The notes under the pieces are model-generated. The model was not told the origin of the DNA. It ran no database searches and was given only the letters and a program-made list of their open reading frames with translations. The translations under genes and the position numbers were made by a program. DNA of 45,728 nt from an uncultured Alphaproteobacteria bacterium (lineage in GTDB: Bacteria; Pseudomonadota; Alphaproteobacteria; HIMB59; GCA-002718135): positions 1 to 45,728 of the forward strand of contig CACIIL010000009.1 in the NCBI GenBank assembly GCA_902586695.1, written 5' to 3'. Shown here one piece after another: positions 9,006 to 17,367 of the stretch. The stretch's first letter is position 1. The number at the start of each line of letters is the position of its first letter.

Positions 9006-9994
9006 GTAAAAATATTGTATCAGTGAACAATCTTTCGGTATCTTTTGATTACCAAGAAAATTTCCTATCAAAGAAGCAAAAAATAAAAGCCGTTAATAAT
9101 ATTAACATAAAGATCAAAAAAGGATCTTTCTTTGGTCTTGTTGGTGAGTCTGGATCTGGAAAAACCACACTTGGAAGAGCAATATTAGGTGCAAATAAAA
9201 TAAGTACAGGAAATGTAATTTTTCATGATGATGACAGAGATTATGATTTAACATCCATTAATTCAAAGGAAATGAAAGAATATAGAAAAAAAGCACAGCT
9301 AATTTTTCAAGACCCATATGCTGCACTTAGTCCCAGAATGACTGTAAGAGATATAATTGCAGAACCTTTAGAGGTTATGAAGATTACAAATTCACGTGAA
9401 GAAACTGATGAAAAAGTAAGAGAAATTGCTTCAAAATGTCGATTAAATTTAGAGCATTTAAGAAGATACCCACATGCATTTTCAGGAGGGCAAAGACAAC
9501 GTATTTCTATTGCAAGAGCCCTTGTGAGTAATCCAAAATTTATTGTAGCTGATGAAAGTGTTGCTGCGTTAGATGTCTCAATTCAAGCAGATATATTAAA
9601 TCTTTTAAAGCAACTTCAAAATGAATTAAATTTAACATATTTATTTATAAGCCATGATCTAAGTGTTGTAGCTCACGTCTGTGATATTGTGGCGGTAATG
9701 TATCTTGGTCATATAGTCGAGATGGCTCCTTCGAGAGATCTATTTAGTAATCCGAGACATCCTTATACAAAAGCATTATTATCTTCCATTCCATCAATTG
9801 ATCCTGAAAATAAATCAAAAGCTATTGAGCTTGAAGGAGAGATACCTAGTGCAATGAACCCTCCTTCTGGATGTGTTTTTAGAACAAGATGCCCTCATGC
9901 TTCACAAGATGGTAAGGAAGAAAATATTGAAATGGGATTAGAAGAAGTTGAGCCGGATCATTGGGTAGATCGATGTGGCGTTAGTTGTGGGTGA
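9002..9994 (+). CDS. Peptide-type ABC transporter ATPase (DppF/OppF-like)
   Basis: The partner ATPase, 330 residues. I place the start at ATG 9002, which overlaps the preceding stop as ATGA, rather than at TTG 8990. Walker A is GESGSGKTTLG near residues 48-58. The signature FSGGQRQRISIARAL, Walker B FIVADESVAALD and FISHDLS follow; the usual EP of Walker B is ES here, as in many OppF proteins. The last 41 residues match 32 of 41 positions in the tail of the neighbouring ATPase. The stop overlaps the next gene as GTGA. Confidence 0.95.
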   Translation: MSKNIVSVNNLSVSFDYQENFLSKKQKIKAVNNINIKIKKGSFFGLVGESGSGKTTLGRAILGANKISTGNVIFHDDDRDYDLTSINSKEMKEYRKKAQLIFQDPYAALSPRMTVRDIIAEPLEVMKITNSREETDEKVREIASKCRLNLEHLRRYPHAFSGGQRQRISIARALVSNPKFIVADESVAALDVSIQADILNLLKQLQNELNLTYLFISHDLSVVAHVCDIVAVMYLGHIVEMAPSRDLFSNPRHPYTKALLSSIPSIDPENKSKAIELEGEIPSAMNPPSGCVFRTRCPHASQDGKEENIEMGLEEVEPDHWVDRCGVSCG

Positions 9995-10890
9995 AAAGTA
10001 ATTTATTTATAGCGGTCGCACTTTCCTTATCTGGATTATTTTTATTAGACTGTATGGGTATTGCGATAAAATACCTCAGAGATGATTATCCAGCAGCACA
10101 ATTATCAGTTTTTAGAAACTTGTTTGGAATGATACCATGTTTTATTGCATTGTATTTTTCACAAGACTGGCATGCTAGTGGAAAAAAATTAGTAATAAAA
10201 AGATGGCGTTTTGGATTAGCAAGAGGTCTAATTATGTCGTTTGCACAACTATGTTTGTATACCTCTTATCTTTATTTACCCTACGCGTTGGTTGCAACAA
10301 TGGAGTACACAGGACCAATGATGATTACATTATTAGCAATACCACTACTTGGTGAAAAATTTGGCTGGTATAAAACATTAGCTGTATTAACAGGTTTTGT
10401 AGGTATAATATTTATTATGCAACCTTGGTCTGAAAGCTTTAATTTTTATATGTTACTTCCTGTAATGGCTGCTTTTGGTTATTCTCTTGCAAGAATAACA
10501 GCTTTAAATTTTTCAAATGATACCCCTGTGCCATTAATAAATCTTTACGCCAATATAGGCACTTTAATATGCGCAATACTTTTAGTTATTACATTTAATA
10601 TGTGGGAAAATTTCAAAAGTTTATATGATTTACTTATATTGTTTTTAATGGGTTTTACGGGTGGTTCAGGTGTTTTATTATTAATTTATGGTTCCAGAAA
10701 AGCAGAACTTAGTAAAATTATGCCCTTTGATTATATTGAGATATTTTTTGCTTTAATTTTGGGTTGGATTTTCTTTAAAGAGTGGCCAGTAGATCAATTA
10801 TTTCCAGGCGCTTTATTTATAGTTGCTGGAGGAATAATTATATATCTACGTCAAAAGAATTTATCAGAAACAAGAGATAGAAAAGTATAA
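9991..10890 (+). CDS. EamA-family (DMT) permease
   Basis: A drug/metabolite-transporter membrane protein with about ten helices and two EamA repeats (first near residues 5-135, second near 150-290). Motifs such as FRNLFGMIPCFIALY, ALVATMEYTGPMM and LLGEKFGWYKTLAVLTGFVGIIFIM are typical. GTG at 9991 is preferred because it overlaps the ATPase stop as GTGA. Translational coupling to a peptide importer suggests that it exports a product of peptide breakdown, such as an amino acid, but this is inference. It overlaps the next start by one base (TAATG). Confidence 0.88.
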   Translation: MKSNLFIAVALSLSGLFLLDCMGIAIKYLRDDYPAAQLSVFRNLFGMIPCFIALYFSQDWHASGKKLVIKRWRFGLARGLIMSFAQLCLYTSYLYLPYALVATMEYTGPMMITLLAIPLLGEKFGWYKTLAVLTGFVGIIFIMQPWSESFNFYMLLPVMAAFGYSLARITALNFSNDTPVPLINLYANIGTLICAILLVITFNMWENFKSLYDLLILFLMGFTGGSGVLLLIYGSRKAELSKIMPFDYIEIFFALILGWIFFKEWPVDQLFPGALFIVAGGIIIYLRQKNLSETRDRKV

Positions 10891-11939
10891 TGAAAGTTAA
10901 AGTAGAAAAAATAGATAACCCATCTCAACTAAATATAGAGTCGGTTGAAGTTCATAACGAGAATAATTATAGTTTTAAATTCTATACCTATGGTGGTTAC
11001 ATTCATGAAGTTAATATCCCTATAAATCTGCAAGAAGATAAAACTGAAGATGTTTTACTAGGCTATGGCGATATTGATGGAGTATTAGCATCTAATGGTT
11101 ATTTTAATTCTATTGTTGGAAGAGTTGCAAACAGAATAGGATCTTCAAAGTTTATTATAGATAATAATGAATATCAGCTTTATTCGAATGTTAATCCTAA
11201 TCATTTACATGGTGGAAAAGTTGGGTTTAATAAAAAAATATGGAAGATAGAAAATATTGATGAAACAAAAAATTCTATCAAATGTGTAATGAAATATTTG
11301 TCACCACATATGGAAGAAAATTATCCCGGTAATCTTGATTGTACTGTTTCTTACGAATTAAATAATAATAATGAGCTCTTAATAGATTTTGAAGCAACCT
11401 CTGATGAAGATACGATTGTAAATATGACTAATCATAATTATTGGAATTTTCATGGACACGGAGATAACTACCAAAATAATGAAAATCATGTTGTGCTAAT
11501 TAATTCAAAATCAATCTGTGAAACAGATGAACAATCTATTCCTACTGGTAAAATTTTAAATGTTAAAGGATCAAGATTTGATTTGCAAAAAGATTTTTTA
11601 ATTAATAAAGATTTTTTAAAATCTGGAGGTATTGATCATAATTATGTTTTAGATGATCGGTCAATGAAAGAAACTGTTGCTAAAATTTATAGTAAAAAAA
11701 CTGGTCTAGGAGTGGAGTATTTTACAAACCAACATGGTATTCAGTTTTATACAGGCAATATGATGTTGGCTAAATATGTCGGTAAGCAAAATAAGTCTTA
11801 TGGCCTTCAACATGGAATGTGTTTAGAACCACAATATTATCCAGATGCTATTAATCATCCTAATTTTCCTTCCCCAATACTAAGAAAAAATAAAAATTAT
11901 TTATCCAAAATAAAAATTAAATTACGAAATGATTTTTAA
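10890..11939 (+). CDS. galM: Aldose 1-epimerase (mutarotase)
   Basis: This enzyme interconverts alpha and beta anomers of a free aldose. It has 349 residues, the normal length. Conserved pieces are GRVANRIGSSKF, NHLHGGKVGFNKKIW, the catalytic-histidine segment TNHNYWNFHG near residue 185, DHNYVLD, and the catalytic-glutamate region LEPQYYPDAINHPNFPSP near the C-terminus. There is no signal peptide, so it is cytoplasmic. It is translationally coupled to the upstream permease but stands next to the sulfosugar genes. A mutarotase (YihR) is also part of known sulfoquinovose operons, where it supplies the anomer used by the isomerase. Confidence 0.92.
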   Translation: MKVKVEKIDNPSQLNIESVEVHNENNYSFKFYTYGGYIHEVNIPINLQEDKTEDVLLGYGDIDGVLASNGYFNSIVGRVANRIGSSKFIIDNNEYQLYSNVNPNHLHGGKVGFNKKIWKIENIDETKNSIKCVMKYLSPHMEENYPGNLDCTVSYELNNNNELLIDFEATSDEDTIVNMTNHNYWNFHGHGDNYQNNENHVVLINSKSICETDEQSIPTGKILNVKGSRFDLQKDFLINKDFLKSGGIDHNYVLDDRSMKETVAKIYSKKTGLGVEYFTNQHGIQFYTGNMMLAKYVGKQNKSYGLQHGMCLEPQYYPDAINHPNFPSPILRKNKNYLSKIKIKLRNDF

Positions 11940-11987
11940 AAAATAAATTCTTGTTTTATTGTTTCTATACATTAATAATCATAGCTA

Positions 11988-12485
11988 ATGAAAATCAGCC
12001 AAAAAATAATTAATAATTTAAAATCAGGTGGGGCAGATTTTTTTTTAAGTGTCCCATGTAAACTTTTGGCAAATATGATTACAATATTAGAGAATGATAA
12101 AGATATTTATTATTCAGCAATACCAAGAGAAGAAGAGGGTATGGGTATTTGTGCTGGTGCATATTTAGGTAACAAGCTTCCTTGTATAATGATGCAAAAT
12201 ACGGGTATTGGTAATTCAGTTAACTCAATTGTTTCTCTTCTTCAATTATATCAAATGCCTGTTGTTTTTTTAATAAGCTATAGAGGAACACCTGGTGAAC
12301 CTGTAGGTGCACAAGGTGGTATGGCTAGTGTTACTGAAGATATTCTAAATACTCTTCGTATACCAATGCTACAGTGTAATACAGAGAAGGATCTTGATAA
12401 AATTTCTACTTTTACAAATCATGCTAAAGTCATTGAAAGTCCAGTTGCTATATTGTGTAATTTTAATTTAATGAAAGAAGATTAA
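11988..12485 (+). CDS. comD: Sulfopyruvate decarboxylase-like, alpha subunit (TPP PYR domain)
   Basis: 165 residues making only the pyrimidine-binding half of a thiamine-diphosphate decarboxylase. IPREEEGMGICAGAYLG near residues 45-61 carries the TPP-activating glutamate and is typical of ComD. Later MQNTGIGNSVNS and SYRGTPGEPVGAQGG also match the sulfopyruvate/phosphonopyruvate decarboxylase family. The partner domain is a separate gene 2 bases downstream. Together they would turn sulfopyruvate into sulfoacetaldehyde and CO2. Phosphonopyruvate is the main alternative substrate, but no phosphonate gene (PEP mutase) is near and the neighbours are sulfosugar-type enzymes. Confidence 0.8.
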   Translation: MKISQKIINNLKSGGADFFLSVPCKLLANMITILENDKDIYYSAIPREEEGMGICAGAYLGNKLPCIMMQNTGIGNSVNSIVSLLQLYQMPVVFLISYRGTPGEPVGAQGGMASVTEDILNTLRIPMLQCNTEKDLDKISTFTNHAKVIESPVAILCNFNLMKED

Positions 12486-12487
12486 AG

Positions 12488-13057
12488 ATGAATAGATTTG
12501 AATTACTTAATCTTTTGCAAAATACTATACAAGATGAGCTTGTTATTTGTAATATTGGTCTTCCATCTCAAGAATTATACAAAATTAATGATCGCCCTAA
12601 TTATTTTTATATGTTGGGAAGTATGGGTTTAGCGTCATCAATAGGTTTAGGCCTTTCATTAGCTGTAGATAAAAAAATAATTAGTATTGACGGTGATGGC
12701 TCAGTTTTAATGAATATGAATACACTTGCAACAATTGGTAATAGGGCACCAGCGAATTATACTCTTTTGATAATAGATAACGGCTCTTACGGATCTACAG
12801 GAGATCAAAAAACATTTACGAATGAACGCACATCATTAAAAGATGTTGCTATTGGATCTGGTTGTCAAAATGTAATTGAATGCTCAGGAGAAGAAACAAA
12901 TGAAAATTTACAGAAAGCGCTAGTAGATACAAATAATTCTTATGTTATTATTTCAAAAATAAAGTCAGGGAATGTGCCAATAAAACCAATTCCTCTTAAT
13001 GCTGTTACAATAAGAGATCGATTTAGAAAAGAAATAGGTTTAGTTAATTACCTTTAA
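12488..13057 (+). CDS. comE: Sulfopyruvate decarboxylase-like, beta subunit (TPP PP domain)
   Basis: 189 residues making the diphosphate-binding half of the decarboxylase. The TPP/Mg motif starts at GDGS (residues 69-72) and ends at DN (97-98), with the family spacing. LGSMGLASSIGLGLSLA precedes it. It must pair with the preceding gene, which ends 2 bases upstream, to form an active site. In sulfolactate-using marine bacteria ComDE makes sulfoacetaldehyde for the enzyme Xsc. No Xsc gene lies in this window, so the product is either processed by genes elsewhere or released. Confidence 0.8.
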   Translation: MNRFELLNLLQNTIQDELVICNIGLPSQELYKINDRPNYFYMLGSMGLASSIGLGLSLAVDKKIISIDGDGSVLMNMNTLATIGNRAPANYTLLIIDNGSYGSTGDQKTFTNERTSLKDVAIGSGCQNVIECSGEETNENLQKALVDTNNSYVIISKIKSGNVPIKPIPLNAVTIRDRFRKEIGLVNYL

Positions 13058-13074
13058 TATTTTTATAAGACACT

Positions 13075-13980
13075 ATGATTTATTCTGTTGGTTCAATCTT
13101 TCTTGATCATATTATTAAAATTGATAATTTTCCTAAAAAACCTGTTAAAGTTATTGCTCAAGGAATAGAAAAAAGACTTGGTGGGTCAGCAGCGGTAGCT
13201 AGTTTTACTATAAAAAAGCTTGGATTAAATACATCTTTTATTGGCAGGTTAGGCGATGATGATGCTTCTAAATATTTAAAAAGTGAGTTACGTAAATTTA
13301 ATATTGAACATAAAGATGTTATTTTTATTAAAGGTGCTCAATCATCACAAAGTTATGTTTATGAAGATAAGAATGGTGAAAGACTACTCGCAGCTTTTAG
13401 TGAAAAAAAATTATTAAATAATAAAAAATTACCCAAAATTGAATTTACAAAAAATACAACCTTTATTACTGATTTAAGATGGGTTGAAGCAACTCATTAT
13501 ATTGCGAAGAATTGTCAAAAAAAGAAGCTAAACCAAATTGTTGATTTGGATAATTATAAATTAAACACCAAAGTAAAACAAATTATCAATCTGTCTTCAC
13601 ATCCTATTTTTTCTGAGACAGGATCATTTGAATATACAAAAATCAAATCAATCATAGGTTCATTAAAAAAAATGTATTCAATTAAAAATAAATTTTATGC
13701 AATAACCGCTGGTAATAAAGGTGTTTATTGGATTGAAAATGGTATAGTATTTAATTGCAAACCTCCAAAAATAAAAGTTGTGGAAACAAATTGTGCAGGA
13801 GATGTTTTCCATGGAGCATTTACAGCTTTTATTCATCAAAAATATTCTATGATTGACTCTATGAAATTTGCTACTGCCACAGCTTCATTAAAATGCACTA
13901 AAAATGGAGGTATCTATTCCATACCTACTTTCTCATCTGTTAAAAATTTTGCAAAAAAAATTCAATTAAGGAAATTATAG
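13075..13980 (+). CDS. PfkB-family sugar kinase, YihV-like (candidate sulfofructose kinase)
   Basis: An ATP-dependent sugar kinase of 301 residues. The PfkB catalytic motif NCAGDVFHGA places the base at D243, and the N-terminal substrate region is RLGGSAAVASFTIKKLGL. Several short stretches match the sulfofructose kinase YihV as I remember it: SSQS, DLRW (YihV DVRW), FSETG (FSEPG), GDVFHGA and SLKCTKNGG (ALKCTRPGG). I therefore propose 6-deoxy-6-sulfofructose to its 1-phosphate as the reaction. Other ketose kinases of the family remain possible. It is followed 4 bases later by the dehydrogenase gene. Confidence 0.75.
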   Translation: MIYSVGSIFLDHIIKIDNFPKKPVKVIAQGIEKRLGGSAAVASFTIKKLGLNTSFIGRLGDDDASKYLKSELRKFNIEHKDVIFIKGAQSSQSYVYEDKNGERLLAAFSEKKLLNNKKLPKIEFTKNTTFITDLRWVEATHYIAKNCQKKKLNQIVDLDNYKLNTKVKQIINLSSHPIFSETGSFEYTKIKSIIGSLKKMYSIKNKFYAITAGNKGVYWIENGIVFNCKPPKIKVVETNCAGDVFHGAFTAFIHQKYSMIDSMKFATATASLKCTKNGGIYSIPTFSSVKNFAKKIQLRKL

Positions 13981-13984
13981 TTAT

Positions 13985-14908
13985 ATGAAAATATTAATAA
14001 CTGAATTTATGGAAGCTAAAAGTGTAGAATTTCTTCAAGCTAATTTTGATGTCATAGTTGATGAAGATTTATCAACAGATACTAATGAATTAAAAAAAAT
14101 AATTAACAACTTTGATGCTTTAATTGTGAGAAATAAAACACAAGTTAATAGAGAAGTTCTAGAAAATGCTACTAATCTAAAATTTGTTGGCCGTTTAGGG
14201 GTTGGTCTTGACAATATTGATATTGAGTTTTGTAAAACTAATAATATTCATGTTCAGCCAGCAACAGGTATGAATGCAAATTCAGTTGCTGAATATGTGA
14301 TTAATACATCTCTTTCCTTATTAAAAAATATTCCCTTAATACACCAAGAGACTTCGATAGGTAATTGGCCACGAACATCAATTTCTTCAAGAGAGATTAG
14401 AGGTAAAACGATTGGTTTATTGGGTTTTGGGTTAATTGCAAAAAAAGTATCTAACTTAGCTAAAGTATTCAATGCTCAAATAATTGCATACGATCCATAT
14501 GTTGATCCAAGTGTTGGTAATGAATTTGATACCAAATTACTTGATATGAATGAGATATTTAAATTGTCAGATGTAATTTCAATTCATCTACCTCTTACTG
14601 ACAAAACTAAAAACCTATTAAATTATGAGGCTTTTAAGAAAATGTTAAAAAAACCAATTATTATTAATTCTTCTAGAGGCTCTATAATTAATGAAGAAGA
14701 TTTACTAAAAGCTTACGATGAAAAACTAATATCCGGATTTGCTCTGGACGTCTATGATAGAGAACCTGTACAAAAATCTTTTTTAGAAAGAATACAAAGT
14801 AATACAAATTGTATACTTACACCTCATGTAGCTGGGGTAACTGAAGAGTCAAATGCGAGAGTAAGTGAGTTTATAGCAAAAGCTGTAAAAGAGTTTTTTA
14901 AATTATAA
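13985..14908 (+). CDS. D-2-hydroxyacid dehydrogenase family (candidate sulfolactate dehydrogenase)
   Basis: An NAD-dependent 2-hydroxyacid dehydrogenase of 307 residues, similar in layout to phosphoglycerate dehydrogenase without a regulatory domain. The Rossmann motif is LLGFGLIAKKVSNLAKVF. The catalytic triad is R in NSSRGSI, E in DREP and H281 in TPHVAGVTEES. GRLGVGLDNID is typical of the SerA/SlcC branch. With a sulfopyruvate decarboxylase three genes upstream, oxidation of sulfolactate to sulfopyruvate (as by SlcC) is the best guess; glycerate or phosphoglycerate is an alternative. It converges with and overlaps the minus-strand gene by 6 bases. Confidence 0.8.
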   Translation: MKILITEFMEAKSVEFLQANFDVIVDEDLSTDTNELKKIINNFDALIVRNKTQVNREVLENATNLKFVGRLGVGLDNIDIEFCKTNNIHVQPATGMNANSVAEYVINTSLSLLKNIPLIHQETSIGNWPRTSISSREIRGKTIGLLGFGLIAKKVSNLAKVFNAQIIAYDPYVDPSVGNEFDTKLLDMNEIFKLSDVISIHLPLTDKTKNLLNYEAFKKMLKKPIIINSSRGSIINEEDLLKAYDEKLISGFALDVYDREPVQKSFLERIQSNTNCILTPHVAGVTEESNARVSEFIAKAVKEFFKL

Positions 14909-15991
14909 ATTAAACTCTTTCATAAATACAACTCTATTTTCTACTATAGAATTTTCAGCCGCCTCACCAATTGCAACTGACATTAAACCATCTCTTAAAG
15001 ATACCTCTGGTTTTTTATTTTTTTGAATAGCATTTATAAAAGCTAAATGCTCAAAGTAAGTGGAACCATGATGATGTCCTGCGGCTAAAATATCTTTATC
15101 TACTTTAACTTCTTTTGACTTATTAACATTGTCTTTTCTCAAACCAATTCTAACTTCTGAAGAGTCCTTGCCTGAAGCATTTGATGGAACAAATGTTTCT
15201 ATTTTTCCTATATCTCCTATAGCCACTATTTCTTCTTGATATTCTGAATTTTCTGCAAACATACATAAATCAAGCATCCCTCGAACACCATTTTCAAAAT
15301 CTACAATTACATATGCGTTATCTATAATATCCGGAGTTTTGCCATCATATTTTTCTTCTAGATGATTAACATCCTGACTTCCACTGGCATAAACTTTTAT
15401 TGGCTCACTTTGAATAACAAGTCTCATTAGGTCAAAGAAGTGACAACATTTTTCAACTAATGTGCCTCCAGTGTTAATAATAAATCTATTCCAATCATCA
15501 ACTTTATTTAAAAAAGGAAATCTATGTTCACGAATAGAGAGCATTTTTATTTTACCAATTACATGGTTATGAACTTCATTAATTAATTGTGTTACAGGAG
15601 GCATATATCTGTATTCCATTCCAGTCCAAATTATCTTTGAATAGTCTTTTGAAAGTAGCTCAAATTTTTTACAATCTTCAGTGGTTGTGCATAAAGGTTT
15701 TTCTATCAACAAATGTTTATTTGTTTTTAAAATTTGTTCTAAAACATTGATATGTGTAAAATTGGGTGTAGCAATAATATAGGCATCTGCAATATTTTTA
15801 CTTATTAATTCATTTAAATCATTATAAAATTTTGTAGACTCCCGAACTAATGATTTTGCTTGGTTTCTTGAGCTCTCATTAGTATCACAAACTGCAACTA
15901 CTTCTGCATTTTCAATTAGATTTATATTCTGAATATGTTCTTGGCCCATAACACCAGTTCCAATTATTCCATATTTTATAGTTTCACTCAT
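14903..15991 (-). CDS. Gfo/Idh/MocA family protein (oxidoreductase or NAD-dependent sulfoquinovosidase candidate)
   Basis: 362 residues. The Rossmann NAD motif GTGVMG is at 11-16 and the EKP signature at 97-99. The C-terminal catalytic domain has DDWNRF, then GGTLVEKCCHFFDLMR (residues 175-190), whose lysine and histidine are the usual catalytic pair. Members of this superfamily include sugar dehydrogenases and NAD-dependent glycosidases. The GH188 family of NAD-dependent sulfoquinovosidases has this fold and sits in sulfoquinovose operons. That makes it a candidate for freeing the sulfosugar from its glycoside. It is the last gene of the minus-strand unit, overlapping the isomerase as ATGA. 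Confidence 0.8.
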   Translation of the reverse strand: MSETIKYGIIGTGVMGQEHIQNINLIENAEVVAVCDTNESSRNQAKSLVRESTKFYNDLNELISKNIADAYIIATPNFTHINVLEQILKTNKHLLIEKPLCTTTEDCKKFELLSKDYSKIIWTGMEYRYMPPVTQLINEVHNHVIGKIKMLSIREHRFPFLNKVDDWNRFIINTGGTLVEKCCHFFDLMRLVIQSEPIKVYASGSQDVNHLEEKYDGKTPDIIDNAYVIVDFENGVRGMLDLCMFAENSEYQEEIVAIGDIGKIETFVPSNASGKDSSEVRIGLRKDNVNKSKEVKVDKDILAAGHHHGSTYFEHLAFINAIQKNKKPEVSLRDGLMSVAIGEAAENSIVENRVVFMKEFNL

Positions 15992-17367
15992 ATTGTATAA
16001 GTTGGTATCTTTAATTTTTTTCCTAAAAGTTTAACATCTTCAATTACATCTCCATAAGTAAAGCTCACATGATGCTCTAATCCACTTAAAAATAAGTTTT
16101 TAATTTTTTTAAAAGTATTTTTACCTAAATTTATTACTCCAGAAGTTCCAGAAAAAGAATTTTTTCTTCTGAGTACTTTTCCCTTCATTAAAATAAACTT
16201 TAATTTATTTTCTGATTTTGAAACTCGAAAGATTGTAATTTCTCCAGCCCTAAATGCAAAATTGTGAAGAAGTGGTTTTTTTCTATTTGAGTGAACAGTA
16301 GCACTAGGTGTATTTGTTTCAGCCATACTTAGGGGGGCAAGACCGCAATGCCAGAAAACTGTAGTATTATCTTTTTCATCAACATCTACAATATCTACTA
16401 ATAAAGCAGGTTTCTTATTTAATTGATTTAATATGTTACAACTTAAGCTTCCAAGTACATCAGCTTCACATGCAGCACTTATTTTATTTTCATTCATCAT
16501 AGCCATTGGTCCGCATGAAGCACATCCATACTCAGTAAACATTTCTGGCCAACAACGTACTGCAAAAGCATCAATATTTTGTTTTTGTTGAATTTGTTCA
16601 AGGCCATGGAACAAAGATATGCTTTTGTTTAATTCTTTTTGATTTAACATATGTAAATTTTTAAGGTTAGAACTGATATTTTTTTTAGTTACATTAATTA
16701 TTTTTTTATCAACCCTTCTAGAAATGTTAAATAATTTATACAAATTTATCTTTTCTATTTTTGCATTAAATTTTGTTTTTAATTCTTTAGTATTAAAATC
16801 ACATGTATGAAAACCTTCTGGTCTTTCACCAATCAGACCTAATTTAGGTTGTTTAAATTCAATTATTTTCTTATTATTTTTTTTTGAATTTGTTATTTTT
16901 TTTAAAAAATTTCTTTTCGTAAAATTATTATTACTTTTTATAAATTTTAATATTTCTTTTGAAAAAGATGACTCATCATTAGAGTAAATTATAAAATTAG
17001 AATAAAATTTATTTTTGATTAAGGCATGCAATCCTAAATTGACACCACAAAGAGAATTTAATCTCAATCGTCCACCTGTTCTTTTCTCTTTAAATGACAC
17101 AAATAAAATTGGTTTTTTAAATTTTGCAACAAAAGAAGAAATAAATTTTGCATCAGTAAAGGTAGATTGAATAACAATAAATTTATTATATTTACGATTT
17201 TCAAAATATTTTAGTGCGTTTCTCCCAACTTCGTCATTTGTTATTAAATCTTCAAAAAAAATAATGTTCTTACTTAATTTTTTTATTGATTTTTTTGTTT
17301 TTGCTATTTTTTTTATAGCCAATTCAATATCAAAAGTATCTCTAGCTAAACTTAGGCACCCAATCAT
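15988..17367 (-). CDS. L-fucose isomerase-like protein (candidate sulfoquinovose isomerase)
   Basis: 459 residues with the layout of the FucI/AraA-like isomerase fold. The N-terminal half is very lysine- and asparagine-rich and weakly conserved. The C-terminal half has VRCWPE (270-275), ACEAD (299-303), LLVDIVDVD (322-330) and FWHCGLAP (338-345), which supply likely metal ligands E275, D325 and H340. Aldose-ketose isomerisation is the family reaction. Between a YihT-like aldolase and next to a YihV-like kinase, the expected step is sulfoquinovose to sulfofructose, replacing YihS. It overlaps the aldolase stop by one base (TAATG). True fucose or arabinose isomerase activity is less likely from context. 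Confidence 0.72.
   Translation of the reverse strand: MIGCLSLARDTFDIELAIKKIAKTKKSIKKLSKNIIFFEDLITNDEVGRNALKYFENRKYNKFIVIQSTFTDAKFISSFVAKFKKPILFVSFKEKRTGGRLRLNSLCGVNLGLHALIKNKFYSNFIIYSNDESSFSKEILKFIKSNNNFTKRNFLKKITNSKKNNKKIIEFKQPKLGLIGERPEGFHTCDFNTKELKTKFNAKIEKINLYKLFNISRRVDKKIINVTKKNISSNLKNLHMLNQKELNKSISLFHGLEQIQQKQNIDAFAVRCWPEMFTEYGCASCGPMAMMNENKISAACEADVLGSLSCNILNQLNKKPALLVDIVDVDEKDNTTVFWHCGLAPLSMAETNTPSATVHSNRKKPLLHNFAFRAGEITIFRVSKSENKLKFILMKGKVLRRKNSFSGTSGVINLGKNTFKKIKNLFLSGLEHHVSFTYGDVIEDVKLLGKKLKIPTYTI

Noticed and set aside
11988-13057. Split phosphonopyruvate decarboxylase for phosphonate synthesis
   Set aside because: No PEP mutase, aminotransferase or other phosphonate gene is in the window, and the adjacent kinase, dehydrogenase and aldolase fit a sulfonate route better. 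Not fully excluded.
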